Assembly: GCA_016841875.1 (NCBI GenBank)
Contig: JAENYG010000027.1
Location: forward strand, 1-38,321
Direction of reading: 5' to 3'
Source of the DNA: Syntrophomonas sp.
GTDB taxonomy: Bacteria; Bacillota; Syntrophomonadia; Syntrophomonadales; Syntrophomonadaceae
Length of the DNA stretch: 38,321 nucleotides
Under the pieces are notes generated by a model that saw nothing but the letters and a program-made list of their open reading frames with translations, ran no database searches and was not told where the DNA came from. The position numbers and the translations under genes were made by a program. Below, piece after piece: positions 15,111 to 25,492 of this stretch; within the stretch, counting starts at the first letter, position 1; the number at the start of each line of letters is the position of its first letter.

Positions 15111-15881
15111 ATGCTGCTGGATTATCATATTCATGCTGCAGCGCATGGGGAATACAGTTATACATGGAGCTGGATTGAACAGTTTTTAAATACTGCTCGC
15201 AGCAGGCGGCTTATAGAGATAGGTTTCGCAGAGCATGACGAATATAGCAGCAGGATCGATTTTGAATTACTTGAGCATATCCGGCAGGAGAATGAAGATA
15301 TTACTATAAAAATCGGACTTGAAGTAGATTACTGGGAAGGCCGGGAAAAGGAGATAAGACAAATAGTGGCTAGATATCCCTTCGATTATATTATCGGTTC
15401 TATCCATTACATGGATGGTTGGGCTTTCGATCATCCTGATTACAAGGATAAATTTGATAGTATGGACCTGGATGACATTTACCAACGCTATTTTGAGCTC
15501 GTAAACAGTTCAGTAAAGTCAGGGTTATTTACTGTTATTGGACATATTGATCTGGTTAAAAAATGGGGACATAGATCGATCAAGCATAATTTAAGCTACT
15601 ATATCAAAGACGTTTTGAATAATATTAAAAAGTCAGATCTTACCGTAGAAATCAACAGCGCCGGGTTGAGAAAACCTGTAGCCCAGATGTATCCCTCGCG
15701 GGAAATACTAGAAATAATGGCTGATATGAGAATCCCGATCACTCTCTCTTCTGATGCCCACCACCCTTCGGAAGTTGGGGTAGGAGTAATAGAAGCAGCC
15801 AGTCTGGCCTGGGCAGCAGGTTATAGGGAAATAGCTTCATTCAGCAGGGGAAGTAGAATAATGCTGCCGCTGGTGCTTTAA
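15111..15881 (+). CDS. PHP-domain phosphatase, histidinol-phosphatase (HisJ) type
   Basis: The product has 256 residues with the complete PHP metal-site set in order: DYHIHAA (4-10), GFAEHDEY (about 38-45), GLEVDYWEGRE, GSIHYMDGWAFD (about 96-107), GHIDLVKKWG, EINSAGLRKP and LSSDAHHPSEVG near the C-terminus. HisJ-type enzymes of Firmicutes dephosphorylate L-histidinol phosphate in histidine synthesis, and the GSIHYMDGW-type motif supports that subgroup. No other his gene is near; the neighbours are an SDR and a cation exchanger, so the assignment rests on motifs alone. The start is ATG at 15111 behind TTAGGGGG. Confidence 0.82.
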   Translation: MLLDYHIHAAAHGEYSYTWSWIEQFLNTARSRRLIEIGFAEHDEYSSRIDFELLEHIRQENEDITIKIGLEVDYWEGREKEIRQIVARYPFDYIIGSIHYMDGWAFDHPDYKDKFDSMDLDDIYQRYFELVNSSVKSGLFTVIGHIDLVKKWGHRSIKHNLSYYIKDVLNNIKKSDLTVEINSAGLRKPVAQMYPSREILEIMADMRIPITLSSDAHHPSEVGVGVIEAASLAWAAGYREIASFSRGSRIMLPLVL

Positions 15882-15956
15882 AAGACGGGTTAAGGCTTAT
15901 ATAATGTTACAAATATAACCTATATTTAAGAATGGCATGACTAAGGAGATAGATAA

Positions 15957-16967
15957 GTGGTAAGCATTGCGATACTGGTGATCAGTCTGGGTGTGATTTT
16001 GGTTGGGGCTGAAATTTTTGTAAATGGTACCGAATGGCTGGGAAAAAAACTAAACCTTTCCGAAGGAGCAGTTGGCAGTGTGCTGGCAGCTGTTGGAACA
16101 GCCCTGCCGGAAACTCTGATACCAATAATTGCTATAGTCTTTGGCAGTAACTCTAAGGGATATGATATAGGGATAGGAGCGATTCTGGGAGCGCCTTTAA
16201 TGCTATCCACTCTGGCTATGTTTGTAACTGGTATCGCCGTAGTTATATTCAGGCGCAAGAGGACTTTTGGGGCTAAAGTTGTTGCTGATTATTCCAGTAT
16301 GTCCAGAGATCTGGGATTTTTTATCCTGGTATATGCTACAGCTGTTCTAGCCGGGCTGATTCCACCTGATAACCGAATATGGCAGATCATTATCGCCGTG
16401 ATCATGGTAGTAGCTTATTGCTGGTACATTTTCGTCATGATAGCTGAGGAAAGGGATATAGTATCCGATCATGAACTGCCGAAATTCTATTTGGCCAGGA
16501 ACGATTCTTCACCTGCCTTGGGCTTGGTGCTCTTTCAGGTATTTATAGCTTTAGGTTTAATTATTTTGGGTGCTGATATGTTCGTTAAATCGGTTACGGA
16601 AGTAGCTGACATGTATGTGGTGCCGGCCTTTGTACTGGCACTCATTATTACTCCTATTGCTACTGAGCTGCCTGAGAAGTTTAACAGTGTGATCTGGATA
16701 TCAAGAAACAAGGACACTCTGGCTCTTGGCAATATAACTGGAGCTATGGTCTTTCAGAGTTCCTTAATACCGGCCCTGGGGATATTCCTGACCCCCTGGC
16801 AATTAACCGGTAGTGCTTTGATCGTAGCGCTGCTGGCTATCGCTTCGGCAAGTTTCCTTTACCTGGAACTCAGGAAAAAGAAACATATTTCGGCGCCGAT
16901 ATTGTTAATGGGTGGTTTTTTTTATGTTCTCTTTATCTATTTAGTATATCTGGGAATTATTAAATAA
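15957..16967 (+). CDS. Sodium/calcium exchanger-family membrane protein
   Basis: The product has 336 residues and about 10 membrane helices, a member of the Ca2+:cation antiporter superfamily. The two inverted alpha repeats are visible: GAEIFVNGTEWLGKKL ... VGTALPETLIPI (about 18-58) and GADMFVKSVTEVAD ... ITPIATELPEKFNSV (about 203-245). The acidic residue in each (ALPET and ELPEK) lies in the ion-binding site. The start GTG at 15957 follows AAGGAG at 15943-15948. It probably exchanges Ca2+ or another cation for Na+ or H+ across the cytoplasmic membrane; the ion is not determined. The gap of 75 bases to the previous gene leaves operon membership open. Confidence 0.87.
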   Translation: MVSIAILVISLGVILVGAEIFVNGTEWLGKKLNLSEGAVGSVLAAVGTALPETLIPIIAIVFGSNSKGYDIGIGAILGAPLMLSTLAMFVTGIAVVIFRRKRTFGAKVVADYSSMSRDLGFFILVYATAVLAGLIPPDNRIWQIIIAVIMVVAYCWYIFVMIAEERDIVSDHELPKFYLARNDSSPALGLVLFQVFIALGLIILGADMFVKSVTEVADMYVVPAFVLALIITPIATELPEKFNSVIWISRNKDTLALGNITGAMVFQSSLIPALGIFLTPWQLTGSALIVALLAIASASFLYLELRKKKHISAPILLMGGFFYVLFIYLVYLGIIK

Positions 16968-17074
16968 TAAGCTGTAGAGGGATAGTAAAAGATAATGAAA
17001 GATTTGGGTGGATATAGCTTTTATGGTATCCTGAATGATATGTATACAAATAATTAACAAAGGAAGTGGACGAA

Positions 17075-17422
17075 ATGGTTGGTAGTAACCCATATGACAG
17101 AGCCCATGAACTGGCTCGTGCCATTAAGGATAGCGATGTTTTTCGCGGCTATATAGCAGCCAAAAATGAAATGGAAGAAAAACCTGAATATAAAGAAAAA
17201 ATATTTAGGCTGCGCGAAAAACAGATAGAAATTAATCGTGCCCAGGTATTGGGGGAAGAACCTGCGCCCGCATTGATGCAGGAACTAACCTTAGAATTTG
17301 CTAAATTAAATCAACATAAGGAGATAGCCAGCTTCTTTGAAGCAGAGGCTAGATTTGTTCAAATGTTCAACGATGTACAGGAAATTATTCAAACGAGCAT
17401 TAAAGACGATCTGGGTGAGTGA
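17075..17422 (+). CDS. YlbF/YmcA-family protein
   Basis: The product is a 115-residue all-helical protein. NPYDRAHELARAIKDSD at the N-terminus, a charged central helix and the LNQHKEIASFFEAEARFVQM region near the C-terminus are typical of the YlbF/YmcA (DUF964) family. In Bacillus subtilis these proteins form the Fe-S-bearing Y-complex (RicAFT) that acts with RNase Y; here no Cys is present and only one member is in the window. The ATG at 17075 (AAGGAAG 8 bases upstream) is preferred over a GTG at 17066, which overlaps that site. Confidence 0.8.
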   Translation: MVGSNPYDRAHELARAIKDSDVFRGYIAAKNEMEEKPEYKEKIFRLREKQIEINRAQVLGEEPAPALMQELTLEFAKLNQHKEIASFFEAEARFVQMFNDVQEIIQTSIKDDLGE

Positions 17423-17465
17423 TCACTACAAATAATTGCCCGGAAGCAGCCCCATATATTTAAGA

Positions 17466-17507
17466 AAAAAGCTGTAGGCAGATTAATTGCTCCAGCTTTT
17501 TGTCTTT
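17466..17507 (+). terminator. Terminator after the YlbF-family gene
   Basis: AAAAAGCTG (17466-17474) pairs with CAGCTTTTT (17493-17501), followed by GTCTTTT. Confidence 0.75.
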
Positions 17508-19141
<1,634 letters not shown>

Positions 19142-19173
19142 AAGATAAAATACAAAAACATAGATATATTGCC

Positions 19174-19200
19174 AGGGAGAACCCTTTTGGGGTTCTCCCT
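19174..19200 (+). terminator. gdhA terminator hairpin, next to the intron remnant
   Basis: An 11-bp perfect stem (AGGGAGAACCC, 19174-19184, with its complement at 19190-19200) is followed by only ACTCGTT before intron-like sequence begins, so the normal T-tract is interrupted. Confidence 0.8.
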
Positions 19201-19207
19201 ACTCGTT

Positions 19208-19790
19208 GTTCGCCCTGCATGGGCATAGTCTAACGGGTGAAAGTCCCTAACACACCCTGATAGTGGGAAGTGTACAGCCAAAGACAAGGGTGTCCGCCGC
19301 GAGACGGAATCTGAAGGAAGTCGGATGGCAAATCTCTGGCCTGACGGACAGAAATCACATAGAAGGCATGGCATATCGGGTAAGGTTGCAACACAAACTG
19401 AAGCCCAATAACTATCCGAAGGTATGCTGTGTAAATGTGGCAGGTATATGGAGTGAAAGACTATGCGCCTTAACGGGGGAGATCTGCATGGTACGCTCTG
19501 CATAGCGATAAAATATTCGCTACTTAGTAACCTTTATCACAAGGTAAAGCTGAACATGCAGAAGTCAGTTCGAGTCGTAGTATCGAAGAAGTTAGTGAAA
19601 GCTAATGGAGAAAAGGGCTCGACGGTTGCAGTAAATTAGACATGGTTTACTAAAATAACGAAGATAGCAGTTGCTCGAAAGAGGTTGCTTATCTGAAAGT
19701 AGGTTGGAAACCGATGACAAAAGATAAGAACGCTTAGTTATTGAAGATAAACCACGCACGGCATACGCCAAACAACATTTCTTATTAAAC
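19208..19790 (+). mobile_element. Group II intron remnant without reverse transcriptase
   Basis: Starting at GTTCGCCC (19208; consensus GTGYG) the sequence has the typical 5' region of bacterial group II introns: GGGCATAGTCTAACGGGTGA, AAGTCCCTAACACACCC, then GAAGGAAGTCGGATGGCAAA (about 19313-19332), GGCATGGCATATCGGGTAAG and TAATGGAGAAAAGGGCTCGA (about 19603-19622), which correspond to domain I and neighbouring domains. No open frame for the intron-encoded reverse transcriptase is present and no domain V hairpin is seen. The 3' limit is uncertain, near 19790. It begins 7 bases after the gdhA terminator hairpin, a location favoured by class C introns; I do not assign the class. It is likely immobile unless helped in trans. 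Confidence 0.75.
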
Positions 19791-19976
19791 AAACAATATA
19801 TGATAACCCCGATATTCAAAAGCAGTAGGGACCCCAACTAGGTTATTATTGATCTAACCAGATTTTGATAATTATGGATATGCTCTTTATAGGCGGATGC
19901 TTTACTGTAGATTAAGATTCTATGTTATAATGTCAATTGCATGAAGGTTGAAGGTTAGTTTAGGAGGAGATATATC

Positions 19977-20948
19977 GTGAAAAAAAATATTATACTGCTT
20001 CTGGCCTTAGCTGTTGTTTTATTTTTGGCTGGGTGTGGTAGTACCCCTTCCGCAGACGAATATGCAGGGGAAGTTAATGGGGAAAAAATTACTAAAACTG
20101 AATATCAGGAACGCTTTGCACTTTTGCAGGCCAGCTATAAAATGCGGCAGGAGGCCTATAGCGGCGTGACAGTGGATGAAATAACTGATGATGTTTTACA
20201 GGAGCTGGAGACCCAGGCTTTTGATGACATGGTATATCAGAAACTGCTGATGAAAGAAGCCGAGGATCGAGGCATTGAAGTAAGTGATGAGGAATTGGAT
20301 ATAGCTATTAATGATTTTAAGGAATCACAGCTGCAGAACAGTGAAGATGCTTACGCCGAATTTCTTGCTCAAGTAGGAATGGATGAGGAAAAATTCAGGG
20401 AAGAAATGAAAATGGAGTTAATAATCTCAAAAATTCAGGACGAAGTAACTGCAGAAGTTTCAATAAGTGAAGAAGAAATCAAGGCTTTTTATGAAGAAAA
20501 TTTAGAAATGTACAAACAGCCGGCTGGAATTCAGATCTATCATATACTAGTTGATGACGAAGAACTGGCCAATCAAATCCTGGACAAATTAAATTCCGGT
20601 GCTGATTTTTCTGAACTAGCCAAGGAATATTCCACCTGTGGCAGTGCAGCCAGTGGTGGAGATTTAGGTATTGTTAATGAGACTACTTCTTTTGTCCAGG
20701 AATTTTTGGATGCTGCTTTGAAGCTGGAACCAGGCCAGATAACAGAAGAACCAGTAAAAACTGAATTTGGCTATCATATTATCAAGGCCGGGGATAGGCA
20801 GGAAGAATCCATTAGCGATTTTGAGTCGGTTAAGAACAGCATCATGCTCCAACTTCAGCAGGAAAAAGAGATAAGGACTTTCAATGATTTTGTGGAAGGA
20901 TTAAATAATAAGGCAGATATTAAGGATTATCGAGATACCAATAAATAA
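19977..20948 (+). CDS. Lipoprotein peptidyl-prolyl isomerase (PrsA/SurA-like)
   Basis: The product has 323 residues. The signal sequence ends in the lipobox LAGC with Cys20, so the mature protein is anchored outside the membrane. An N-terminal SurA-like helical chaperone region (about 30-170) precedes a parvulin domain (about 180-275: IYHILVDDEELANQIL, FSELAKEYSTC, GGDLGI, and FGYHIIKAGDR). Proteins of this type assist folding of exported proteins. The start is GTG at 19977 after AGGAGGAG. It appears monocistronic: the intron remnant lies upstream and a terminator follows. Confidence 0.9.
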   Translation: MKKNIILLLALAVVLFLAGCGSTPSADEYAGEVNGEKITKTEYQERFALLQASYKMRQEAYSGVTVDEITDDVLQELETQAFDDMVYQKLLMKEAEDRGIEVSDEELDIAINDFKESQLQNSEDAYAEFLAQVGMDEEKFREEMKMELIISKIQDEVTAEVSISEEEIKAFYEENLEMYKQPAGIQIYHILVDDEELANQILDKLNSGADFSELAKEYSTCGSAASGGDLGIVNETTSFVQEFLDAALKLEPGQITEEPVKTEFGYHIIKAGDRQEESISDFESVKNSIMLQLQQEKEIRTFNDFVEGLNNKADIKDYRDTNK

Positions 20949-20985
20949 GCTAACTTCATTACTTGTTCAGTTGATATATGTTTTT

Positions 20986-21015
20986 AGAAGCACTCCTGGA
21001 GTGCTTCTAATTTTT
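20986..21015 (+). terminator. Terminator of the PrsA-like gene
   Basis: AGAAGCACTCC (20986-20996) is complementary to GGAGTGCTTCT (20998-21008), followed by AATTTTT. Confidence 0.85.
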
Positions 21016-21079
21016 GATAATATTGACCAGTGCTGGTACTGAGGATAGAAAGGAAACCCGTGGAGCAGTTATTATTTTA

Positions 21080-21130
21080 TTGCATTTTCTACCCAATTCC
21101 TATATAATTATGATAATGATTATCATTATA
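21080..21130 (+). promoter_or_regulatory. fur promoter with overlapping Fur box
   Basis: TTGCAT (21080-21085), 17 bases, then TATAAT (21103-21108) form a good promoter. Directly overlapping is TGATAATGATTATCATTAT (21111-21129), a near-consensus Fur box inverted repeat, ending shortly before the AGGAAGGA ribosome binding site of fur. This predicts iron-dependent autorepression of fur and the feo genes behind it. Confidence 0.88.
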
Positions 21131-21143
21131 TAGGAAGGAAAAT

Positions 21144-21575
21144 ATGGTTGTGGATGTTATCAATGCAAAACTGCACGAAAACAGTTATCGTCTTACCGGT
21201 CAGAGGAAAGCCGTTTTGAACGTGATGTTAGAAAATAAAGGCCGGCATTTATCTGCCGAAGAGGTACTATGGGAAGCCAGGAAGATATTGCCTAACATTG
21301 GCATAGCTACGGTTTATAGGACCCTGGAAAAACTGGCCAGCCTGGAGGTTTTGTACAAATCCATGTTTGAAGGTAATAAGTATCGCTATGAACTGGCCGA
21401 AAACGAAAAGCATCATCATCATCATGTGTTGTGTTTGGCTTGTGGGCAGATATCCGAAGTATCAGGCGATTTATTACATGAACTGGAAAGCAAGCTGGAT
21501 GACCAGGGATATAAAATTATTGATCATGAATTAAAATTCTATGGCTACTGTCCTACTTGCACTAGAAAACAATAA
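21144..21575 (+). CDS. fur: Fur-family iron-responsive repressor
   Basis: The product has 143 residues. A winged-helix domain (about 1-80) contains RLTGQRKAVLNVM and GIATVYRTLEKL, the recognition helix region. The metal-sensing part has an H-rich stretch (EKHHHHHVLC, about 91-100), and two CxxC pairs, CLAC and CPTC, form a structural zinc site. The Fur box in its own promoter and the following feoB point to true Fur over PerR or Zur, although the sequence alone does not decide metal specificity. It lies 32 bases before feoB. Confidence 0.9.
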   Translation: MVVDVINAKLHENSYRLTGQRKAVLNVMLENKGRHLSAEEVLWEARKILPNIGIATVYRTLEKLASLEVLYKSMFEGNKYRYELAENEKHHHHHVLCLACGQISEVSGDLLHELESKLDDQGYKIIDHELKFYGYCPTCTRKQ

Positions 21576-21607
21576 TCTATCTTGATATTTGATTCAGGGG
21601 GCGGCTT

Positions 21608-23365
21608 ATGACAATAGTTATTATCGGAAACCCCAATGTAGGAAAAAGCCTGGTATTGAACCGCCTTACGGGGAGCAATTTCATAGTTTCTAATTATGCT
21701 GGCACTTCGCTGGAGATTAGTGAGGCGATGCTTAAATTACCTAACCATGAAATAAAAATAATTGATACACCAGGTGTCTATTCGGTATTTACCATGGGAC
21801 AGGATCAGCAGGTAATAAAAGATCTACTGCAAAAAGAAAAACCAGAATTGATATTAAATGTGCTGGATGCCTCCAACCTGGAACGCAATCTGCTCTTAAG
21901 CTTTGAGCTTAAAGAACTGGGTATACCTATGATCGTGCTGGTAAATCAAATTGATCGGGCTCGAAGGTTAGGTATGCAGATCCAGCGAGATAGATTGGAA
22001 AATATCCTGGGAGCTCCAGTGGTATTCTTCTCTGCAATTACCGGGGAGGGTTTAATGGAATTAATGCAGATGCTGGAGAAGAATATTGACGAATTTGCCT
22101 GGCCCAGCAGAATAGAATCTTTTTTTGAGCAGGAAAAAAAACCGGAATGTGTTTTCCAATGTCGGGAATGTTCGATTGGATCAGAAAGCTGCTTGAGTTC
22201 AGAAGACTTCAGAAGGGCAGAAATGGCCCGCTATACAGCTCAGCTGGTAGTACATGGGCAGAGTGAAACCCAGCGTTACTGGATGGAAAAGGCAGAAAAA
22301 TTTATAGATCGACCCTTATCGGGGACCATATTACTGTTGGCTCTGGTATTTCTGGGTTTTTTTATACTGTTAAAGTTTATTGAATTAAGTGAAGGACCTA
22401 TAAGCGCACTCTTATATCCACTAAACCTTATAATAGAAAATTTTGTTGCTAATCTATTGCCTCCGGGTATAGTGAATACCGTACTTTCCAAAGCTATCCC
22501 GGAAGGTCTTATTATACCTTTTACCATTATTATGCCAGCTATGTTGATGGTCAGTTTTTTGATGTCTATTCTGGAGGATAGCGGGTTGCTCCCCCGTTAT
22601 TCGGTGGCTCTGGAGAGAGTGGGAAGGCTTTTTGGAGTATCCGGGCAGGCGGTAATTCCTCTGTCCTTAGGTTTCGGATGCCGAACTCCAGCAGTTCTCG
22701 CCACCCGCTTAATGCCTACCATGGCAGAAAGATTTATTGTAATAACTATTCTCAGTATAGTTATACCCTGTGCTGCTACAATTGGGGTTATGGCGGCTGT
22801 AATATCAGCTTTCCATGCGTCATTGATGGTGCTGGTCATTACCATGCTGATGGTATTAATGGTATTAGGCTTTATTATCAGCCGCATGATGCCCAGGGAA
22901 GAAGTATTTGTATATGAACTTCCTCCCTTACGAATCCCCACTAATAAGAATGTTTTGAAGAAGGTCAGGCTCAGGTTTGCAGGATTTTTTACTGAAGTAC
23001 TGCCTTTACTGCTGGTAATGAACATTATTATCAGAGCACTAATGGAATCAGGATTTTTTAAGCTGTTTCATTCCATGGAAGGATTTACCCGGGCATTATT
23101 TGGTATCCCGGCCGATGCCTTTGTGGCAGTACTGGTTACCATGTTTCAACGCTACCTGGCACCGCTGGTCTTATTGAATATAAATCTGACCCCAAGAGAG
23201 GCCACTATTGCCATTGCTATGATATCATTATCGCTTCCCTGTCTGCCAGTAATGGTGATGACGGTCAGGGAAATAGGATTTAAAGGATTAATTAAAATAC
23301 TGATAATAGGATTTATTACTTCTTTTGTGGTTGGCGCGGCACTGAATCTAATATTACCATGGTAG
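21608..23365 (+). CDS. feoB: Ferrous iron transport protein FeoB
   Basis: FeoB is the Fe2+ importer with a cytoplasmic G domain. The product has 585 residues, short for the family (often 650-770). G motifs are GNPNVGKS (7-14), DTPGVYS (53-59), NQID (113-116, in place of NxxD) and SAITGEG (142-148). Two membrane Gate motifs are GFGCRTPAVLATR and LSLPCLPVMVMTVREIG. Between the G domain and the first helix is a four-cysteine cluster, Cys181, Cys185, Cys188 and Cys195 (CVFQCRECSIGSESC), which could bind Zn or an Fe-S cluster. About 9 helices follow. It lies in the fur-feoB-feoA run under the Fur box. Confidence 0.93.
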   Translation: MTIVIIGNPNVGKSLVLNRLTGSNFIVSNYAGTSLEISEAMLKLPNHEIKIIDTPGVYSVFTMGQDQQVIKDLLQKEKPELILNVLDASNLERNLLLSFELKELGIPMIVLVNQIDRARRLGMQIQRDRLENILGAPVVFFSAITGEGLMELMQMLEKNIDEFAWPSRIESFFEQEKKPECVFQCRECSIGSESCLSSEDFRRAEMARYTAQLVVHGQSETQRYWMEKAEKFIDRPLSGTILLLALVFLGFFILLKFIELSEGPISALLYPLNLIIENFVANLLPPGIVNTVLSKAIPEGLIIPFTIIMPAMLMVSFLMSILEDSGLLPRYSVALERVGRLFGVSGQAVIPLSLGFGCRTPAVLATRLMPTMAERFIVITILSIVIPCAATIGVMAAVISAFHASLMVLVITMLMVLMVLGFIISRMMPREEVFVYELPPLRIPTNKNVLKKVRLRFAGFFTEVLPLLLVMNIIIRALMESGFFKLFHSMEGFTRALFGIPADAFVAVLVTMFQRYLAPLVLLNINLTPREATIAIAMISLSLPCLPVMVMTVREIGFKGLIKILIIGFITSFVVGAALNLILPW

Positions 23366-23375
23366 GAGGGCAATT

Positions 23376-23621
23376 ATGTATTTAAAGGATATGCGAACAG
23401 GACAGAGTGGACTGGTGGTGAAAATTAGTAAAGGACATGCGGCTGAAAGGCGTTTATTTGAAATAGGACTGGTTCCTGGGGCAAGTGTGGAGGTTGTTTC
23501 CCGTCATCCCTTTCACGGTCCTTTGTTATTGCAGGTCGGGAATACTAGAGTAGCTGTAGGGCAGGGGATTGCAGAAGCTGTAGAAGTGGAAATAAACAGC
23601 AGTTCAGGTAGTACACCTTGA
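23376..23621 (+). CDS. feoA: Ferrous iron transport protein FeoA
   Basis: The product is an 81-residue SH3-like protein: MRTGQSGLVVKISKGHAAERRLFEIGLVPG (split at about residue 20 by a turn), the characteristic RRLFEIGLVPGASVEVV block and a C-terminal strand GNTRVAVGQGIAEAVEVE. It supports FeoB transport at the inner face of the membrane. It starts 10 bases after feoB with TAGGAGG as its site. The order feoB then feoA is the reverse of the common feoA-feoB. The 156 bases to sufC carry a TATAAT (23710-23715) and ATGGATTA/TAATCCAT inverted repeats but no firm promoter. Confidence 0.9.
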   Translation: MYLKDMRTGQSGLVVKISKGHAAERRLFEIGLVPGASVEVVSRHPFHGPLLLQVGNTRVAVGQGIAEAVEVEINSSSGSTP

Positions 23622-23777
23622 TGCACCTGTGACTCTCGAGATGCATGGATTAGAAAGGGTATTAATGGTAAATAATCCATTAGTAGGGTGAAGATTGAAT
23701 TATTAGACGTATAATCTGAAGTTATGATAAAATATATTCGAAATTACGTTTCTTATTAGCAGTGGAGGGCATTAAGT

Positions 23778-24524
23778 ATGTTGAAGCTTGAGAACCTATG
23801 CATGACAGTCAACGGAGATAACGGACAGGGCAGAGAAATTATCCGCGGTCTTAACCTGGAATTTGAAAAAGGCAAAATCTATGCTATTACCGGGCCTAAC
23901 GGCGGAGGTAAAACTTCCATCGCCAAATTGGTGATGGGTATATTCAAACCCAACAGCGGACATATATATCTGAATGACGAAGAAATAACCAATCTTAGCA
24001 TTAGTGACCGGGCCCACCGGGGTATAACTTATGCTTTTCAGCAGCCCCCTCGATTTAAAGGCCTGACTATTGAAGACATGATTAAGATTGCCCGGCCAGG
24101 CATAGATCAGTTGGCTTTAAGAGGCGCCATGAGAGATGTAGGGCTTTGCCCTGAAGACTACTTGGTGAGGGATGTAGGCCCAGGGTTAAGCGGGGGGGAA
24201 ATGAAACGGGTTGAAATAGCCCAGGTTCTAGCCAGAAATGCAAAAGTAACAATATTTGATGAACCGGAGGCCGGCGTTGATTTATGGACCATTCAGAAGC
24301 TCATAGGAATCCTTTACAACAAGTTCAAAGATAATCCGGAGTCTATTACTATAATAATTACTCATAACGAAAATATCCTGCGCATATGTGATGAAATTAT
24401 GGTGATTCAGAACGGTTTGGTACAGGCGCGAGGAACGCGGGAAGAGATATGGCATTTAATTAAAGACGATGTGGAATGCAAAATGAAAGAACAGTGTGGA
24501 GAGTTGTTAACATATGAAATTTGA
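23778..24524 (+). CDS. sufC: Fe-S assembly ATPase SufC
   Basis: The product is a 248-residue ABC ATPase. Walker A is GPNGGGKTS (39-47), with Gly-Lys-Thr kept; the Q-loop follows (AFQQPPRFKG), the signature is LSGGEMKRVEIAQ (about 137-149), Walker B is VTIFDEPEAGVDL, and the switch His is in ITHNENIL. The EPEAGVDLWT wording and the SufB-like gene overlapping its 3' end by 11 bases mark it as SufC, not a transporter ATPase. SufC powers the scaffold that builds Fe-S clusters in the cytoplasm. Being next to the Fur/Feo genes links it to iron supply. Confidence 0.92.
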   Translation: MLKLENLCMTVNGDNGQGREIIRGLNLEFEKGKIYAITGPNGGGKTSIAKLVMGIFKPNSGHIYLNDEEITNLSISDRAHRGITYAFQQPPRFKGLTIEDMIKIARPGIDQLALRGAMRDVGLCPEDYLVRDVGPGLSGGEMKRVEIAQVLARNAKVTIFDEPEAGVDLWTIQKLIGILYNKFKDNPESITIIITHNENILRICDEIMVIQNGLVQARGTREEIWHLIKDDVECKMKEQCGELLTYEI

Positions 24525-25437
24525 TAATTTAAGTCTGGATCTATTAAACACTATTAGTAATCTAACTGAAATCCCAGATGGAGCAGCAAATATAAGGGTG
24601 GATGGACAAGCTGTGGTTCGGAGCTCCTCTGCCAACGTCACTATAACTCCCAGAGAAGATGGGCAGGGTTTTATTCTGGAAGTAAAACCTGGGACCATTG
24701 GGGAAACTGTCCATGTGCCAGTTCTGATCACCCAAACGGGTTTGCAGGAGACAGTTGCCAATACTTTTATTATTGGAGAAAATTCTGATATTATCATAAT
24801 CGCTGGCTGCGGTATCCATAATCCCAGCCACAGCGATTCCAGGCACGATGGTGTTCATGAGTTCATAGTGAAACCAGGTGCCCGTTTAAAATATATTGAA
24901 AAGCATTATGGTCAAGGTCAGGGCAAGGGTAAAAGAATAATGAACCCGACTACCAAAATTAACCTGCAAAGCGGAGCATCAGCCGAAATGGAGATGACCC
25001 AGATCAAAGGGGTAGATGATACCGTTCGTTTAACCACAGCCCATATTGAAGATAAAGCCAGCTTAAAGATAGTAGAAAGACTTATGACGGATGGAGAGCA
25101 GGCAGCCGAATCTGATGTACAGTTAAACATTGTAGGAAGAGGAGGAAGTGGTCAAATATTATCCAGATCAGTGGCCCGGGATAAGTCTATCCAGGTGTTC
25201 AGGGCTGCATTGGTAGGCAGGGTGGAATGTACTGGCCATGTAGAATGTGATTCGATTATAATGGATAATGCACGTATAAGTTCTATTCCTGAGCTGGTTG
25301 CAGAGGACTCCGAAGCGGTTTTGACCCATGAGGCAGCTATTGGAAAAATTGCAGGTGAACAGCTGATTAAGCTCATGTCCCTAGGGTTAACCGAGCAAGA
25401 AGCCATAGATGTAATATTAGATGGTTTCCTGCGTTAG
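24514..25437 (+). CDS. sufB: Minimal SufB/SufD-type Fe-S scaffold
   Basis: The product has 307 residues, much shorter than E. coli SufB (about 495), with mainly the beta-helix core and C-terminal helices. Conserved points are HNPSHSDSRHDGVHEF (about 107-122), the Cys in GHVECDSIIMDNARI, matching the catalytic Cys region of SufB, and THEAAIGKIAGEQLIKLMS with LTEQEAIDVILDGFL at the C-terminus. Only one SufBD protein is present, with no sufD, sufS, sufU or sufE nearby. Such two-gene SufCB pairs are known in anaerobes and archaea as the minimal system. It probably forms a homodimer with SufC. Translation overlaps sufC. Confidence 0.9.
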   Translation: MKFDNLSLDLLNTISNLTEIPDGAANIRVDGQAVVRSSSANVTITPREDGQGFILEVKPGTIGETVHVPVLITQTGLQETVANTFIIGENSDIIIIAGCGIHNPSHSDSRHDGVHEFIVKPGARLKYIEKHYGQGQGKGKRIMNPTTKINLQSGASAEMEMTQIKGVDDTVRLTTAHIEDKASLKIVERLMTDGEQAAESDVQLNIVGRGGSGQILSRSVARDKSIQVFRAALVGRVECTGHVECDSIIMDNARISSIPELVAEDSEAVLTHEAAIGKIAGEQLIKLMSLGLTEQEAIDVILDGFLR

Positions 25438-25492
25438 AAATCTTTAACCAGATAATTTTTGGTTCAGAAATTTTAGACGGGTTGGTGGATGT

